Source of the DNA: Bugula neritina
Taxonomy: Eukaryota > Bryozoa > Gymnolaemata > Cheilostomatida > Bugulidae
Assembly (NCBI GenBank): GCA_964035545.1
Contig: OZ037766.1
Location: forward strand, 3,220,501 to 3,284,500
DNA: 64,000 nt
Direction: 5' to 3'
Numbering within the stretch: position 1 is the first letter of the stretch; each line of letters opens with the position of its first letter. Shown here in pieces: positions 1 through 9,259 of this stretch. The notes beneath the pieces were generated by a model. It made no database searches and was not told where the DNA came from. It worked only from the letters and a program-made list of their open reading frames with translations. The translations under genes and the position numbers were made by a program.

Positions 1-155
1 TTAATTCTCAGCAGCTATTCTAATGACCAGATAAATACAGGTTACCTAACTGTAAGCTGAACAATAGTATTATACAACTTACAAACAATTATCTGAGTTA
101 AGCTGTGTGATAGCTGAGCTTGTTGAGACAACTATTTGACTTTAGGGTTACTCAA
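1..155. repeat. Dispersed repeat, copy 1 (mate at 7208-7355)
   Basis: About 150 bases recur in the same orientation near 7208-7355, sharing a long core (for example the run containing gaccagataaatacagg and the following taactgtaagctg). The copy may start left of the window. No reading frame is seen in it. It lies just outside the left transposon arm, so it is a separate repeat. Confidence 0.8.
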
Positions 156-289
156 ACCCCCTCCCTCAAATAACGTCTTTGTAATGATATCATAGTAATT
201 GCAGTGTTGAGTTTACCCACCGCTCCCCCCTTACAAAAGGGAGAAAGCTTTACAATACTTAATACCATGTTTTTAAAAGGCTGGCAGTC

Positions 290-1174
290 AATAGACCATG
301 TAAAACTCAGCCAATCAGCGAAGTGTACCAGGTCAATGTCTTACCATTGTAACTGATATAAAATTCTGCAAGTTCAATTGCAAAATGCATGCTTCTAAAA
401 GCTAGTTGTGCTACTTTTTTTTCATGCATTATTTAATTTCATATCTTAAATTGATGACTCTTGAAATGATTTTTAAAATGTCTAAATTAAGTGTTTATAA
501 AACGCAATTAAAAATTGCATGTCTAGAAAAATGACCTGGTACACTTTTGCAACTTAAGGCCAATTATTACATAACTGCCAGCTTAGTAGTTATTTGTTGT
601 TGCAGCTTGAATGGGTTATTGTTTAGCATTGGAAGCTTGCAGTAAACATCTGTGAATTTGGTACATGACTTTGATTGGCTGGTTTTTGAATGGCCCTTTA
701 GTATATGCATCTGGATGGCTGGGTAGTGTAGACTCCGCCTACATCTAGCTAATGTACAGTAGCCAATCCACAGTAGTATTACAAAATTTCTGTTTAACAA
801 ATGAAATATTCTGGTCATTTGTTTTGTACTTTACAATAGTAAATATTCTATTCAACTATAATTTTATTGTATGTAAGCCATGGGAACTACTAAGAGGTTA
901 AATCAACCACCCATGCTGGTAATATTGTTGCTCACAGTAATAGCAAGTCCACACGTATAGATATACACATAAGCTATTATGTGCAGCTTATGAATGCTGA
1001 AATGACCCCATTTCTTACTTTCAATTTGAAAAAAATTGTATTACATATTCTGCCACTTCTGCACCAAGAATTTGTTTTCCTTTTAAATTTTGAAAATAGT
1101 AGTCAGTTTCTGCAGCAGTCAACTGCATCCACAATAAACAACGTAAGCTTTCAAATAAACTATAAATATATGAA
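290..1174 (+). repeat. Left inverted arm of the transposon
   Basis: It matches the reverse complement of 2874-3748 with few differences. The arm itself contains an inner inverted pair: gtgtaccaggtca near 323-336 and tgacctggtacac near 531-543, which could be subterminal transposase sites or the ends of a small element nested in the arm. The small ORF readable across 567-818 is an arm shadow, since its mirror image occurs in the right arm. Confidence 0.85.
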
Positions 1175-1338
1175 ATATTAGTGTGGAAACAATGTAATTT
1201 AGTTCTTGCTATGATGAAAAATTACAAGAATATTATATTATAGAAGCTAGATATAGATTTCTATAAAATGGTACAGGTAAAAATAACACATTTTTACTTC
1301 AAATTCTAAATTTCATCAGTCACCAATGGTGGCTGTAG

Positions 1339-1805
1339 ATTACAGAGAGCATAGCAGACTATCATAATCATAAGGATGGTCAGCCCACTGAGCAAAATCC
1401 AACTCCAACCTTTCATTTGGGTTACCAACGCACTAAAGCATATAATGTAAGACGAACAAAAAACAGTGGTTTTAATGAAACATGTGAAGGAAGCGAACAG
1501 AAAACGTTATCAACAGAGTCAGCTGATATAGAGCAACAGAACTCATCTGACAGCCATCCTCATAGTCAGACTTCATCAGAAGTAACTGAGTTACCAGAAT
1601 CATCAACTACTCAGAAAAAAAGATCTGCACATTCTATTGATAGACGAAAATCAAAAGTTGGAAGAAAAGGCTCAAAAAGATCCAGGTTTAAACAAAAAGC
1701 AACTATTGAAAAAGTAAAAGTTTTTAAAACTTTCACCACTACAGATGAGCAAACTAAATTCTATACTGGAATACCTACACGTTCTCTATACTATTTTTTA
1801 GCAAG
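1339..1805 (+). pseudogene. Transposase fragment, N-terminal linker exon
   Basis: The frame is open from an acceptor-like TAG ending at 1338 to AAG|GTGAAA at 1805/1806, about 155 codons with no in-frame ATG near the start. It is polar, Ser/Thr/Lys-rich and probably disordered, with a basic cluster (KKRSAHSIDRRKSKVGRKGS) followed by FKTFTTTDEQTKFYTGIPT. The last stretch matches the 'D..v.fYTGlp' lead-in that precedes the helix-turn-helix domain of DDE_Tnp_4 transposases. Any upstream exon (a THAP domain in many relatives) is missing, replaced by the left arm. A truncated internal exon of a dead transposase is the best reading. Confidence 0.6.
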
Positions 1806-2613
1806 GTGAAAATTATGATTTTCTAATTGCAAAGATAGACTATGGTTTATTACAAATAAACAATGCAAGTCTCACTATGCTAAAATTTCTACATTGATTA
1901 AATTTGATGTGTAGTAAAACTGTCATTTTAATTAAATTTGTTGCAGTGTGAGTACATCATTCATACATTTTTTATTAAAGGTGTTGTTTTATGTAAGTTA
2001 TTCATAAATACCACAGTGGTCATCTGTATGCCTTGACTTATTTAGTTTAGGGTTTTATTTAAACAAGCAGCAGTATTTTATTTGTGGACAAATTGACTCA
2101 CTTTCTCTAGGAAAAGTAAATTGTTTTGACTTAAATTTTCCTTGGTTATTTTAAAGCTTATCAAAAGTGGCCTCCTAATCTAATTTTTAGCTGAAACTAA
2201 CTCAGTGTTTCACTTATTCACAAACATTATTAAATGCTATTCTAGAAATAATATGGGTTTGAATTAGTTATAGTATAATTATAAAATGAAGTAATAATTG
2301 TTTGTCCACAGTATTTGTTTAAACTCATAACTTCATTCAAAGCATGTATTCATACAACTAGCTTACCATGTACTGTTACAGTATTATGTAACATATGTTG
2401 ACACACATTACATTCTGTTTGGATGGTGATATATTGGGTCAAGCCTTCAGCTAGCAGTTCTTGAACTTCATAGTTGTTGCAAAATATAACTGAAGCTACT
2501 TACCAGAGGGTAAAAACTGCTGAATGAACACAAACTAAGCACAAAATTTATTTAGCACATACATTATAATTTGAATCATAATTTAATTTTCATTCTTAAT
2601 TTTCTATATTTAG
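1806..2613 (+). other. Probable degenerate intron of the transposase
   Basis: AT-rich and non-coding, bounded by AAG|GTGAAA and TATATTTAG. The two flanking fragments belong to neighbouring parts of one protein family, which supports an intron, although the simplest junction is out of frame. Confidence 0.4.
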
Positions 2614-2886
2614 ATTTATATGTCCGAAGATGAAAGTTCTTATTCTCCAAAAAAGTTAACAGGACAAGATAAACTTTTATTGGCTTTGATGAAGTTGCGT
2701 CAAGGTTTACAGTTTCAAATACTTGCTGGCCTTTTTTATATCTCTAGATTGCTAGCAAGCAAAACCTTCCAAAACACATTAGATATTTTAGCAAGAGAAC
2801 TGAACAATCTAATAGTTTTTCCAACAAGAGAGAAGCTGAACATCCCTCTGAGCTTTCAAAGCCAATATGCTACCATATATTTATAG
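2614..2886 (+). pseudogene. Transposase fragment with HTH_Tnp_4-like domain
   Basis: After an acceptor-like TATATTTAG ending at 2613 the frame encodes LTGQDKLLLALMKLRQGLQF, then ISRLLASKTFQNTLDILARE and LNNLIVFPTREK. This is the standard order of the helix-turn-helix segment of IS5/DDE_Tnp_4 transposases (LT..d.LLLtLmkLR.gl, gIS.stvs..f..wl, L..li.WPtre). A stop at 2884-2886 ends the frame where the first catalytic Asp block should begin, and the catalytic core is absent. Joining simply to the 1805 donor leaves the frames out of step by one base, another sign of decay. Confidence 0.75.
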
Positions 2887-3748
2887 TTTATTTGAAAGCT
2901 TACGTTGTGGATGTTGACTGCTATAGAAACTGACTACTGTTTTCAAAATTTAAAAGGAAAACAAGTTCCTGGTGCAGAAGTGGCAGAATATGTAATACAA
3001 TTTTTTTCAAGTTGAAAGTAAGAAATGGGGTCATTTCAGCATTCATAAGCTGCACATACTAGCTTATGTGTATATTTATACGGTGTGGACTTGCTATTAC
3101 TGTGAGCAACAATATTACCAGCATGGGTGGTTGATTTAACCTCTTAGTAGTTCCCATGGCTTACATACAATAAAATTATAGTTGAATAGAATATTTACTA
3201 TTGTAAAGTACAAAACAAATGACCAGAATATTTCATTTGTTAAACAGAAATTTTGTAATACTACTGTGGATTGGCTACTGTACATTAGCTAGATGTAGGC
3301 GGAGTCCACACTACCCAGCCATCCAGATGCATATACTAAAGGGCCATTCAAAAACCAGCCAATCAAAGTCATGTACCAAATTCACAGATGTTTACTGCAA
3401 GCTTCCAATGCTAAACAATAACCCATTCAAGCTGCAACAACAAATAACTACTAAGCTGGCAGTTATGTAATAATTGGCCTTAAGTTGCAAAAGTGTACCA
3501 GGTCATTTTTCTAGACATGCAATTTTTAATTGCGTTTTATAAACACTTAATTTAGACATTTTAAAAAATCATTTCAAGAGTCATCAATTTAAGATATGAA
3601 ATTAAATAATGCATGAAAAAAAAGTTGCACAACTAGCTTTTAGAAGCATGCATTTTGCAATTGAACTTGCAGAATTTTATATCAGTTACAATGGTAAGAC
3701 ATTGACCTGGTACACTTCGCTGATTGGCTGAGTTTTACATGGTCTATT
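2874..3748 (-). repeat. Right inverted arm of the transposon
   Basis: Mirror of 290-1174. Its inner 100 bases (about 2880-3013) show a weak open frame (about 33 codons ending near 3013) continuing the position of the transposase gene, so this end probably represents the original 3' end of the element and the left arm the duplicated copy. Confidence 0.85.
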
Positions 3749-4950
3749 AGAATATAAGTGTTGAAAAATTAATGATTTAATAAAATTATATTTTTTAAAA
3801 TGTTTATACACTGTATGTTATTTTTTCTCGATTTTGGCCAACAAGTAACAGCAACATTCTTCAAATTTCTATCTTAAAATATAATTGGTTTATCATGCGT
3901 GGTGATAATACGATGCATATATATGCCTATATAAAGTTTCCACTATAGCAATTTCATATCAACTGAGATAAAAATTCTGAAGTCGATGCAGAGTCACTTC
4001 TAGCAAAAAATAGTTTTTGATAAAACTAAACAAAAATATTAAACTTTTATCAGTCCTCCATTTCTTAAATGTTTTGAGGTTTTTAAAATCGCATTTTAGC
4101 AAAAATATTCTTAAGGTTGTACGCAGTAAAATTCAGTAATCTACAAAATCTGAAAATTTTTCTAAAGTTAGTACCGTATTGAGCTAGCACCAGACACGCG
4201 GTTTAGAAATTCTATCGCACTTCTACAGCTGGAATTCTAAAGTTATAACTACTGGAAACAATTTATTAACTTAGCATTTTTTTTGATATTATTTTCTAGC
4301 AGCCCAAATATTTAAAGTACCTAAACAACGATATATACTGATATAGCTGGTACAGGTGAGAAGTAATTACAGGTTATAATTCAAATGACAATAATAAAAG
4401 TTGTATTTATACCTTCAAATGCTTGTAGCTTACGCAAGATTTGAACATAAGTTAAACATTTGAAAAGATGATATACTTGTAGCCTGTAATTTACTCTATG
4501 CGTAAAGCGTTATAATAGTTTAATGATAGAATTAAATTTTCAGGTGTATAACAGTGGGGAACTAACGATAATTTACCCATTCAAGCTGTTAGAACTGTTG
4601 ACCACATACTAAGTTGTTGTAGAAATGTTTTACACTTGAGGTAGAAGCTTGTTACAAATTACGGACTCCTGAACAAATTTTACAAATAAATATATATGCT
4701 ATAACTTTAGCTGTAAGTACGAAAACTTTAGTTTAATTTCTTGTAAAACTACGCCCCTTTAATTGTGTAAGAGCTAAAAGTTGATGCTAAGCTAAATCGA
4801 TGCAAACCTTTAAAGTTTGGTTCTAAAATAACAAGCATTGTTTAAAATAGTTACTTGAAGTATCGGATTTTCTTTAGCTACAGATATTTGAACACTTATA
4901 ACTGCTTTTATGGTTTTATCAAAAGTTGTTTTTTAAAACTATTTTTAGTT
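3749..4950. other. AT-rich stretch without recognised features
   Basis: No convincing coding frame, RNA gene or repeat was recognised. Sequence is AT-rich with only short random open frames. Confidence 0.6.
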
Positions 4951-4952
4951 GC

Positions 4953-5130
4953 AAGCAAAAACATAAACTCTCAGTGCATGAGTATTGATTTGGTGGCCTT
5001 GAAAAACTTTCTACATAGGTGCGGCAGAGCTTTTATATTACCTGTCTTAATTCCGTGATGGTATATAACCCTAATTTGCATAAAGTACTTTCTAAGCTGT
5101 AAAATTAAGCCGGTAACTTATAACTAGCAT
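4953..5130 (-). repeat. Histone-like module, copy 1 (degenerate)
   Basis: It shares aacataaactctcagtg, gatttggtggcc.tgaaaa and aaccc.taatttgcataaa, in the same order, with 5373-5780. The stem-loop near 4992-5008 has lost its pairing arm (GGCCTT against a mutated partner). The octamer ATTTGCAT is kept at 5074-5081. The body between the two is only about 65 bases, so the enclosed ORF of copy 2 is missing here. Confidence 0.65.
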
Positions 5131-5412
5131 TTTCAGGATGCTGGGATATTTCCAAGATGGCATTTTTAGTTTTAAATATATTTAGGGGCTTCATCCCAGA
5201 TAGACACATCTCAGTTATAGAACCTATTTTCATTTTGATACAATATTATATAATGTAGTAATATATTTATATATAGCTATATGTATGAATATATAGCTAA
5301 TATAAATTATATCTGGAATAATATTTCAATTTTCACTGACATGCAGTTGTCTTTTTTAGATTATCATTAAATTTAAGCAAAAACATAAACTCTCAGTGGG
5401 TATCGATTTGGT

Positions 5413-5428
5413 GGCCCTGAAAAGGGCC
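5413..5428 (-). promoter_or_regulatory. Histone-type mRNA 3' stem-loop
   Basis: On the minus strand the sequence is GGCCCT-TTTC-AGGGCC followed by ACCA and preceded by an A/C-rich CACAAC. This fits the metazoan histone pre-mRNA consensus (GGYYCTTTTNAGRRCCACC) bound by SLBP. Six perfect base pairs and a four-base loop are present. It lies about 20 bases after the stop of the 5448-5642 ORF. Confidence 0.8.
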
Positions 5429-5447
5429 GTTGTGGTTATAGTAGAAG

Positions 5448-5642
5448 TCAAGAGCTATCTTCACGGTATCTTTTCCTCAATGCCTGTTGGAGTCTCTGAG
5501 ACATTCTGCAGAGATTTGTGCTCGTTACTCTTCTACTCTGCAACACTTTGCTGTTACAATCCTTCCTCTCACTAGCAGCAACTTCTGGTTGGTCAGAAGT
5601 GCTGCTGATAGTTGAGTCTTGTAGTTGTTTCTCTCCAGGCAT
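5448..5642 (-). CDS. Small unrecognised ORF upstream of a histone-type stem-loop
   Basis: From the first in-frame ATG (5640-5642) the frame gives 64 residues; it is open without an ATG up to 5702. It begins MPGEKQLQDSTISSTSDQPE and ends in a basic helix-like tail, MSQRLQQALRKRYREDSS. I do not recognise it, and it does not align with a core histone. In favour of a real gene: no intron, GC content higher than its surroundings, and a stop only about 20 bases before a canonical histone 3' stem-loop on the same strand. Against: the CCAAT-octamer-TATA order next to it points to the plus strand, so it may be a relic in a divergent histone spacer. A replication-phase small basic protein is possible but unproven. 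Confidence 0.35.
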   Translation of the reverse strand: MPGEKQLQDSTISSTSDQPEVAASERKDCNSKVLQSRRVTSTNLCRMSQRLQQALRKRYREDSS

Positions 5643-5698
5643 CTTGAGCGGGTATGAAACATTTCTGGGTTCAATGGGGTTTTTATCTTGCCGGTCAT

Positions 5699-5740
5699 CC
5701 AATCAGAACATTGTAACCCCTAATTTGCATAAAATATACT
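5699..5740 (+). promoter_or_regulatory. CCAAT / octamer / TATA-like cluster
   Basis: CCAATCAGA (from 5699), octamer ATTTGCAT (5723-5730) and ATAAAATATA occur in the order typical of histone H2B-type promoters reading rightward. No histone frame follows on the plus strand, so the downstream gene is lost or the promoter works divergently. The octamer is repeated at 5074-5081 in copy 1. Confidence 0.45.
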
Positions 5741-6459
5741 TTTAAACCCGTGAAACTAAACTAGTAACTTACAAGTGTTTAGAAAATACATCAAGATTTG
5801 AGAACTGGAGAAGGAAAAAGTTTTGTTTATGTAACTTTTATCTGAGTAATTACGTGGGTGTTTTAATCTAAAATATATATAGCATATGAACGGTAAAACT
5901 AATTCAAATAAAAACACTTATTAATTAGCTTTTGTTTATATACCAAAATTAGGTTCAATAAAAAAACATAGCAAGGTAGTTTTTATAACTTAGGAGATGA
6001 AATCTGTTGATTAATCTCTAGTATAAGGTGAAATGCCAAAAACATTTTTGACAATTATGAAAAACTCTTATTTCAACTGTCACTAAGAATTTAGCAAAAT
6101 TTTAATTTCTAGTCAATAAACTTTTGAACTAATTTATACAAAAATATGCTATAATTGATGGTGCAGTTATATAACTTATATAAAGTGATAGCGTCCTGAT
6201 GTAGATACAGTACATCCAGCAGATCTGTTATTCTCAGTGTTAGCAGATAATTTACTTTGCCGACTCTTACAACTTATACTTGTTGAAAAACTATACTACT
6301 AACAGTTAATATAAATTATCTGGAATGATATTACAATTTTCATGAGTTTGTGCAGAACAAAAAACCAGTAATACATTAATAATAGACATGATCTTTAAGG
6401 AAAAACTATTATTGAAATTTTTTTTAAACAATTCAAGACAATGCAAAGTTATTAATTTA

Positions 6460-6925
6460 ATGCAGATTAAAGGAATTAAAAAATCTAATTTAATGCCAAA
6501 ATATACATAATATATTTTAGTAATATTCAAATAAGTTACAAGTATAAAATACATATATATTGTAGCAAAATAAATATAAATAGTAGATCTAACTGGGAAG
6601 TTATATCTATATCTGGAATGGCACCCTTGGAATGTATCTGTATTAATCTAATAGATGTATTTACCCTTATTTAACAAACGCAAATTTAGAAGAACAAATG
6701 GAAATGCACCATCTTTTACAATATATATATATTTTAAGGATTCTATTTTTAAAATTTTTGCATCTTTGCCTAGAATGAAACTTTATTTAGACAAATTTTC
6801 AAATTAATAATAACATTGCAACCAGAGTGGAGCTAGTGCACTACTTGTAATATATTTGAATATTACTAAAATATATTAATTATGCATATTTTAGCATTAA
6901 ATTAGATTTTTTAATTCCTTTGATA
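6460..6925. mobile_element. Foldback (MITE-like) element
   Basis: About 85 bases at 6462-6545 (containing aaaggaattaaaaaatctaa) recur inverted at about 6842-6925 with a few indels, separated by about 300 bases without coding potential. Structure fits a non-autonomous inverted-repeat element; the target duplication was not resolved. Confidence 0.6.
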
Positions 6926-7207
6926 GTGGTGTACTTTTCTATTTCTAATGAGGTGGTTATTATATACTCGTAGTTATTATCAATTTTTAAATATGAAGCA
7001 ATTGCCAGCTTCAACTTCCTGCTGGTAATTATAACTATCAAAAATATTTATTTCAATTATTTTCTAACAATTATAATACCCTTGGTTTAAAGAATAGAGA
7101 TGCAATCTTTCTTTAAATTTGAGAAAATTTAAATGTACTTATTTTTTCAGAGACAACTAATTTCTGCGCTAGAGTTCAAAGAAAAACTCCATGTTTGATC
7201 TTTTGGC

Positions 7208-7355
7208 TAATTTCCAGCAGCTATTTTAATGACCAGATAAATACAGGTTACCTAACTGTAAGCTGGACAATAGTAAATGCAGATTACAAGACAATTATCG
7301 AAGTTAAGCTGTGTAATAGCTGAGCTTGTTGAAACAATCTTCGGATTTTGAGGTG
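7208..7355. repeat. Dispersed repeat, copy 2 (mate at 1-155)
   Basis: Direct copy of the first 155 bases of the window with scattered substitutions and small indels. It lies just downstream of the 3' exon of the 8.1 kb gene. Confidence 0.8.
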
Positions 7356-7474
7356 ACTCAAGAAATTTTATTAAATAGCATTTTCTCATCATTATTAGTA
7401 GTTACATAATAAGCGGTCATTAAGTGAAAATGGAAATTATGTGCTACATTAATATAGCAATTAAAGAATTTGGC

Positions 7475-7665
7475 ATATGCGGTTACTTTCGTTTATTAAA
7501 GTTAAGGAATGGAAAAACAGCAGATTTTAATGTCAACAATCATTAATATAGCAAACAACAGCAAAGGTAGTGGGACATAAAGATAAATTAAAAACTAAAC
7601 AATACTTTAGTTATATAAGGCAGGTCAGGCAGCAATATCAGTCCAGAGTTCATCTCAATAATGTT
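7475..7665 (-). other. 3' non-coding exon of the 8.1 kb gene
   Basis: Acceptor CTA (TAG on the minus strand) at 7666-7668. The exon carries AACTCTGGACTG, conserved in other cluster genes, and AATAAA at 7492-7497. Confidence 0.6.
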
Positions 7666-8119
7666 CTAAAATGTAAAACATATCTTATTCTAAATTTAAG
7701 CTTCAAGTTTAAAGTTGTCTTATAAAAACTTAAATTATTAATATAATTATTAGGTTGCATAAATTATAAACTCTTTCAGCTGCATACAATAACTGCCAGT
7801 AAACTCAATATGCTACAAAGTTTGAATGATTATACAGTTATGCTTCAAAATATTCTAAACTTTTTTTTAAAGTTTATTTTTAACAAAGCACCAGCAATTG
7901 ATTTTAGTATTTATTAAAATTTTTTGATTTTTTAGTTTGCAATTTAATTAAACATAACTTTATGTTATAGTAGGCTATAACTTATACAAGACAAAAACAT
8001 ATAAAAGGCTGCAAAGTGAGCAATTACTATAATCAGAGCTCACTTGTTAGCTAGATATTTTCAAAAACTGATTTTTATATTATAGGATGTAGCTAACTAC
8101 ACGTACCAGGTGTTACCAT

Positions 8120-8338
8120 CTAGTATCTTCCATAGTAAGAAGAGAGTTTGGATGGGTATAAGTTATAGCCCTTGCCAAAGTTGTATCCTCTGTAATTGTT
8201 GTACAGACCTCGGTTGTATAGACCTCGGTTGTAGTACTTGTAGTTAGATAGTCCGTATCCTCCATAGAGATAGTTGTTGTAGTAAGTAGCAGAGGTAAGT
8301 GCTAGGCAGACAGCCAATAGAATTGCAATGACCTTCAT
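8120..8338 (-). CDS. Tyr-rich secreted peptide, class I (72 aa)
   Basis: Signal peptide MKVIAILLAVCLALTSA (cleavage after A17 expected from the S-A end) is followed by a 55-residue mature peptide with YNNYLYGGYG, two NRGLY units, YNFGKGYNLY and the ending SSYYGRY. There is no Cys and no acidic residue after cleavage, so it is a small basic secreted protein; matrix or adhesive use is inferred from composition only. The whole frame lies in exon 2 (8107-8353): acceptor CAG before AACTTAAACCTAAAC-ATG, donor CCTG|GTACGT 12 bases after the TAG stop. Exon 1 (about 8918-8965) is non-coding under a TATA box at 8994-9001. It is duplicated as the 13.7 kb gene. Confidence 0.88.
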   Translation of the reverse strand: MKVIAILLAVCLALTSATYYNNYLYGGYGLSNYKYYNRGLYNRGLYNNYRGYNFGKGYNLYPSKLSSYYGRY

Positions 8339-8993
8339 GTTTAGGTTTAAGTTCTGTAAAAAGAAGGAACTAGGTATAAAAGTTAGAAAATTACTTACAA
8401 CCTATTTCATTTTTTAAAACATATTTAAAAAAATCAAATTTGAACTTTTTAACCAAAAAATTACAATCTTTATTTTATCAAAATTTAACAAAAGACATTT
8501 TCAATAAAAATGAAAAAAAGTATAATTAGATATGAGTGAAAAAAGTTTTTACCCCTGAATAGCAATGTCTTTATATATATTATTTGTTAGATGCAAATAA
8601 GATGCTTTCAATAGTTCATAAGCAATTAAAGATTTTTTAAGATTATGATATTATCATAATCATAATGTTTTTGACATTTGGATTTTGTATTTCCAAATGC
8701 AAAAAACGATAAACACTGAACAAATTTCAAAATCAAAATTGTGATTTATAGGTTATATATAAAATGCCTAATTTTGCAATTACTTTTCAATTAAACAAAC
8801 AATGCAGTAAAATCAATGTCTATAAAACTTTTCTATTAAAATACACACTGCTAATTCTAATAAGAACAAAGTATTATATTATTATCTATTATACTATAAA
8901 ACAATGAAGTAACTTACTTTTGAGTTCAGGTAGATCACACTGTATACAGCTGATGTTCAACAAGTGAATGATTTATTCAAACAAACTATCTCT

Positions 8994-9001
8994 CTTATAT
9001 A
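8994..9001 (-). promoter_or_regulatory. TATA box, 8.1 kb gene
   Basis: TATATAAG on the minus strand, about 30 bases above the presumed exon 1 start. It is shared with the 13.7 kb copy. Confidence 0.75.
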
Positions 9002-9066
9002 CTTTTGGAGCTAGCTAGAGTTATTCCCTGCCTTTATCCTAGGTATGACTTGGCTGTTTTGATTAT

Positions 9067-9085
9067 AATTAATTTCTCATTAATT
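9067..9085 (-). promoter_or_regulatory. Paired TAAT element, class I promoter
   Basis: AATTAATGAGAAATTAATT (minus strand) is identical in all three class I promoters, 56-66 bases above TATA. Two inverted ATTAAT cores suggest a homeodomain-factor site. Confidence 0.5.
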
Positions 9086-9259
9086 GCTACAGCTTATAAA
9101 ATGAGGAAAACACCTCAACCAACTAAATTACATTCAGATCACCATCATATTGATTTCCTCCATTTTATTTTTAATTATTCAACACTTTTCATTACTTTAG
9201 CCAAGGGGTATGGAAATGGAAAAATTCCAATTGCATAATTATTTTTTCTGCCTGGCTAC

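Larger units (their letters stand above)
290..3748. mobile_element. Decayed DNA transposon with long inverted arms
   Basis: Bases 290 to about 1174 recur as a near-identical reverse complement at about 2874 to 3748. The arms diverge sharply outside 290 and 3748. Between them lie two fragments of one transposase (1339-1805 and 2614-2886). No target-site duplication is obvious. The inner part of the arms overlaps the start of the region where the transposase catalytic domain should begin, so the structure looks like a rearranged copy in which one end was duplicated in inverted orientation, replacing the 5' part of the gene. Family assignment (HTH_Tnp_4/DDE_Tnp_4, PIF/Harbinger-IS5 superfamily, ISL2EU-like) rests on the protein fragments. 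It is probably immobile on its own. Confidence 0.8.
5373..5780 (-). repeat. Histone-like module, copy 2
   Basis: It has the same landmarks as copy 1 with an intact 3' stem-loop (5413-5428) and a CCAAT/octamer/TATA-like cluster (5699-5740), enclosing a higher-GC ORF. This resembles a piece of a replication-dependent histone cluster or a gene adopting histone-type 3' processing. Confidence 0.6.

Noticed and set aside
567-818. 83-codon frame present twice, with an inverted twin at 3219-3470
   Set aside because: It lies wholly inside the inverted arms; identity comes from arm duplication, and the composition shows no domain.
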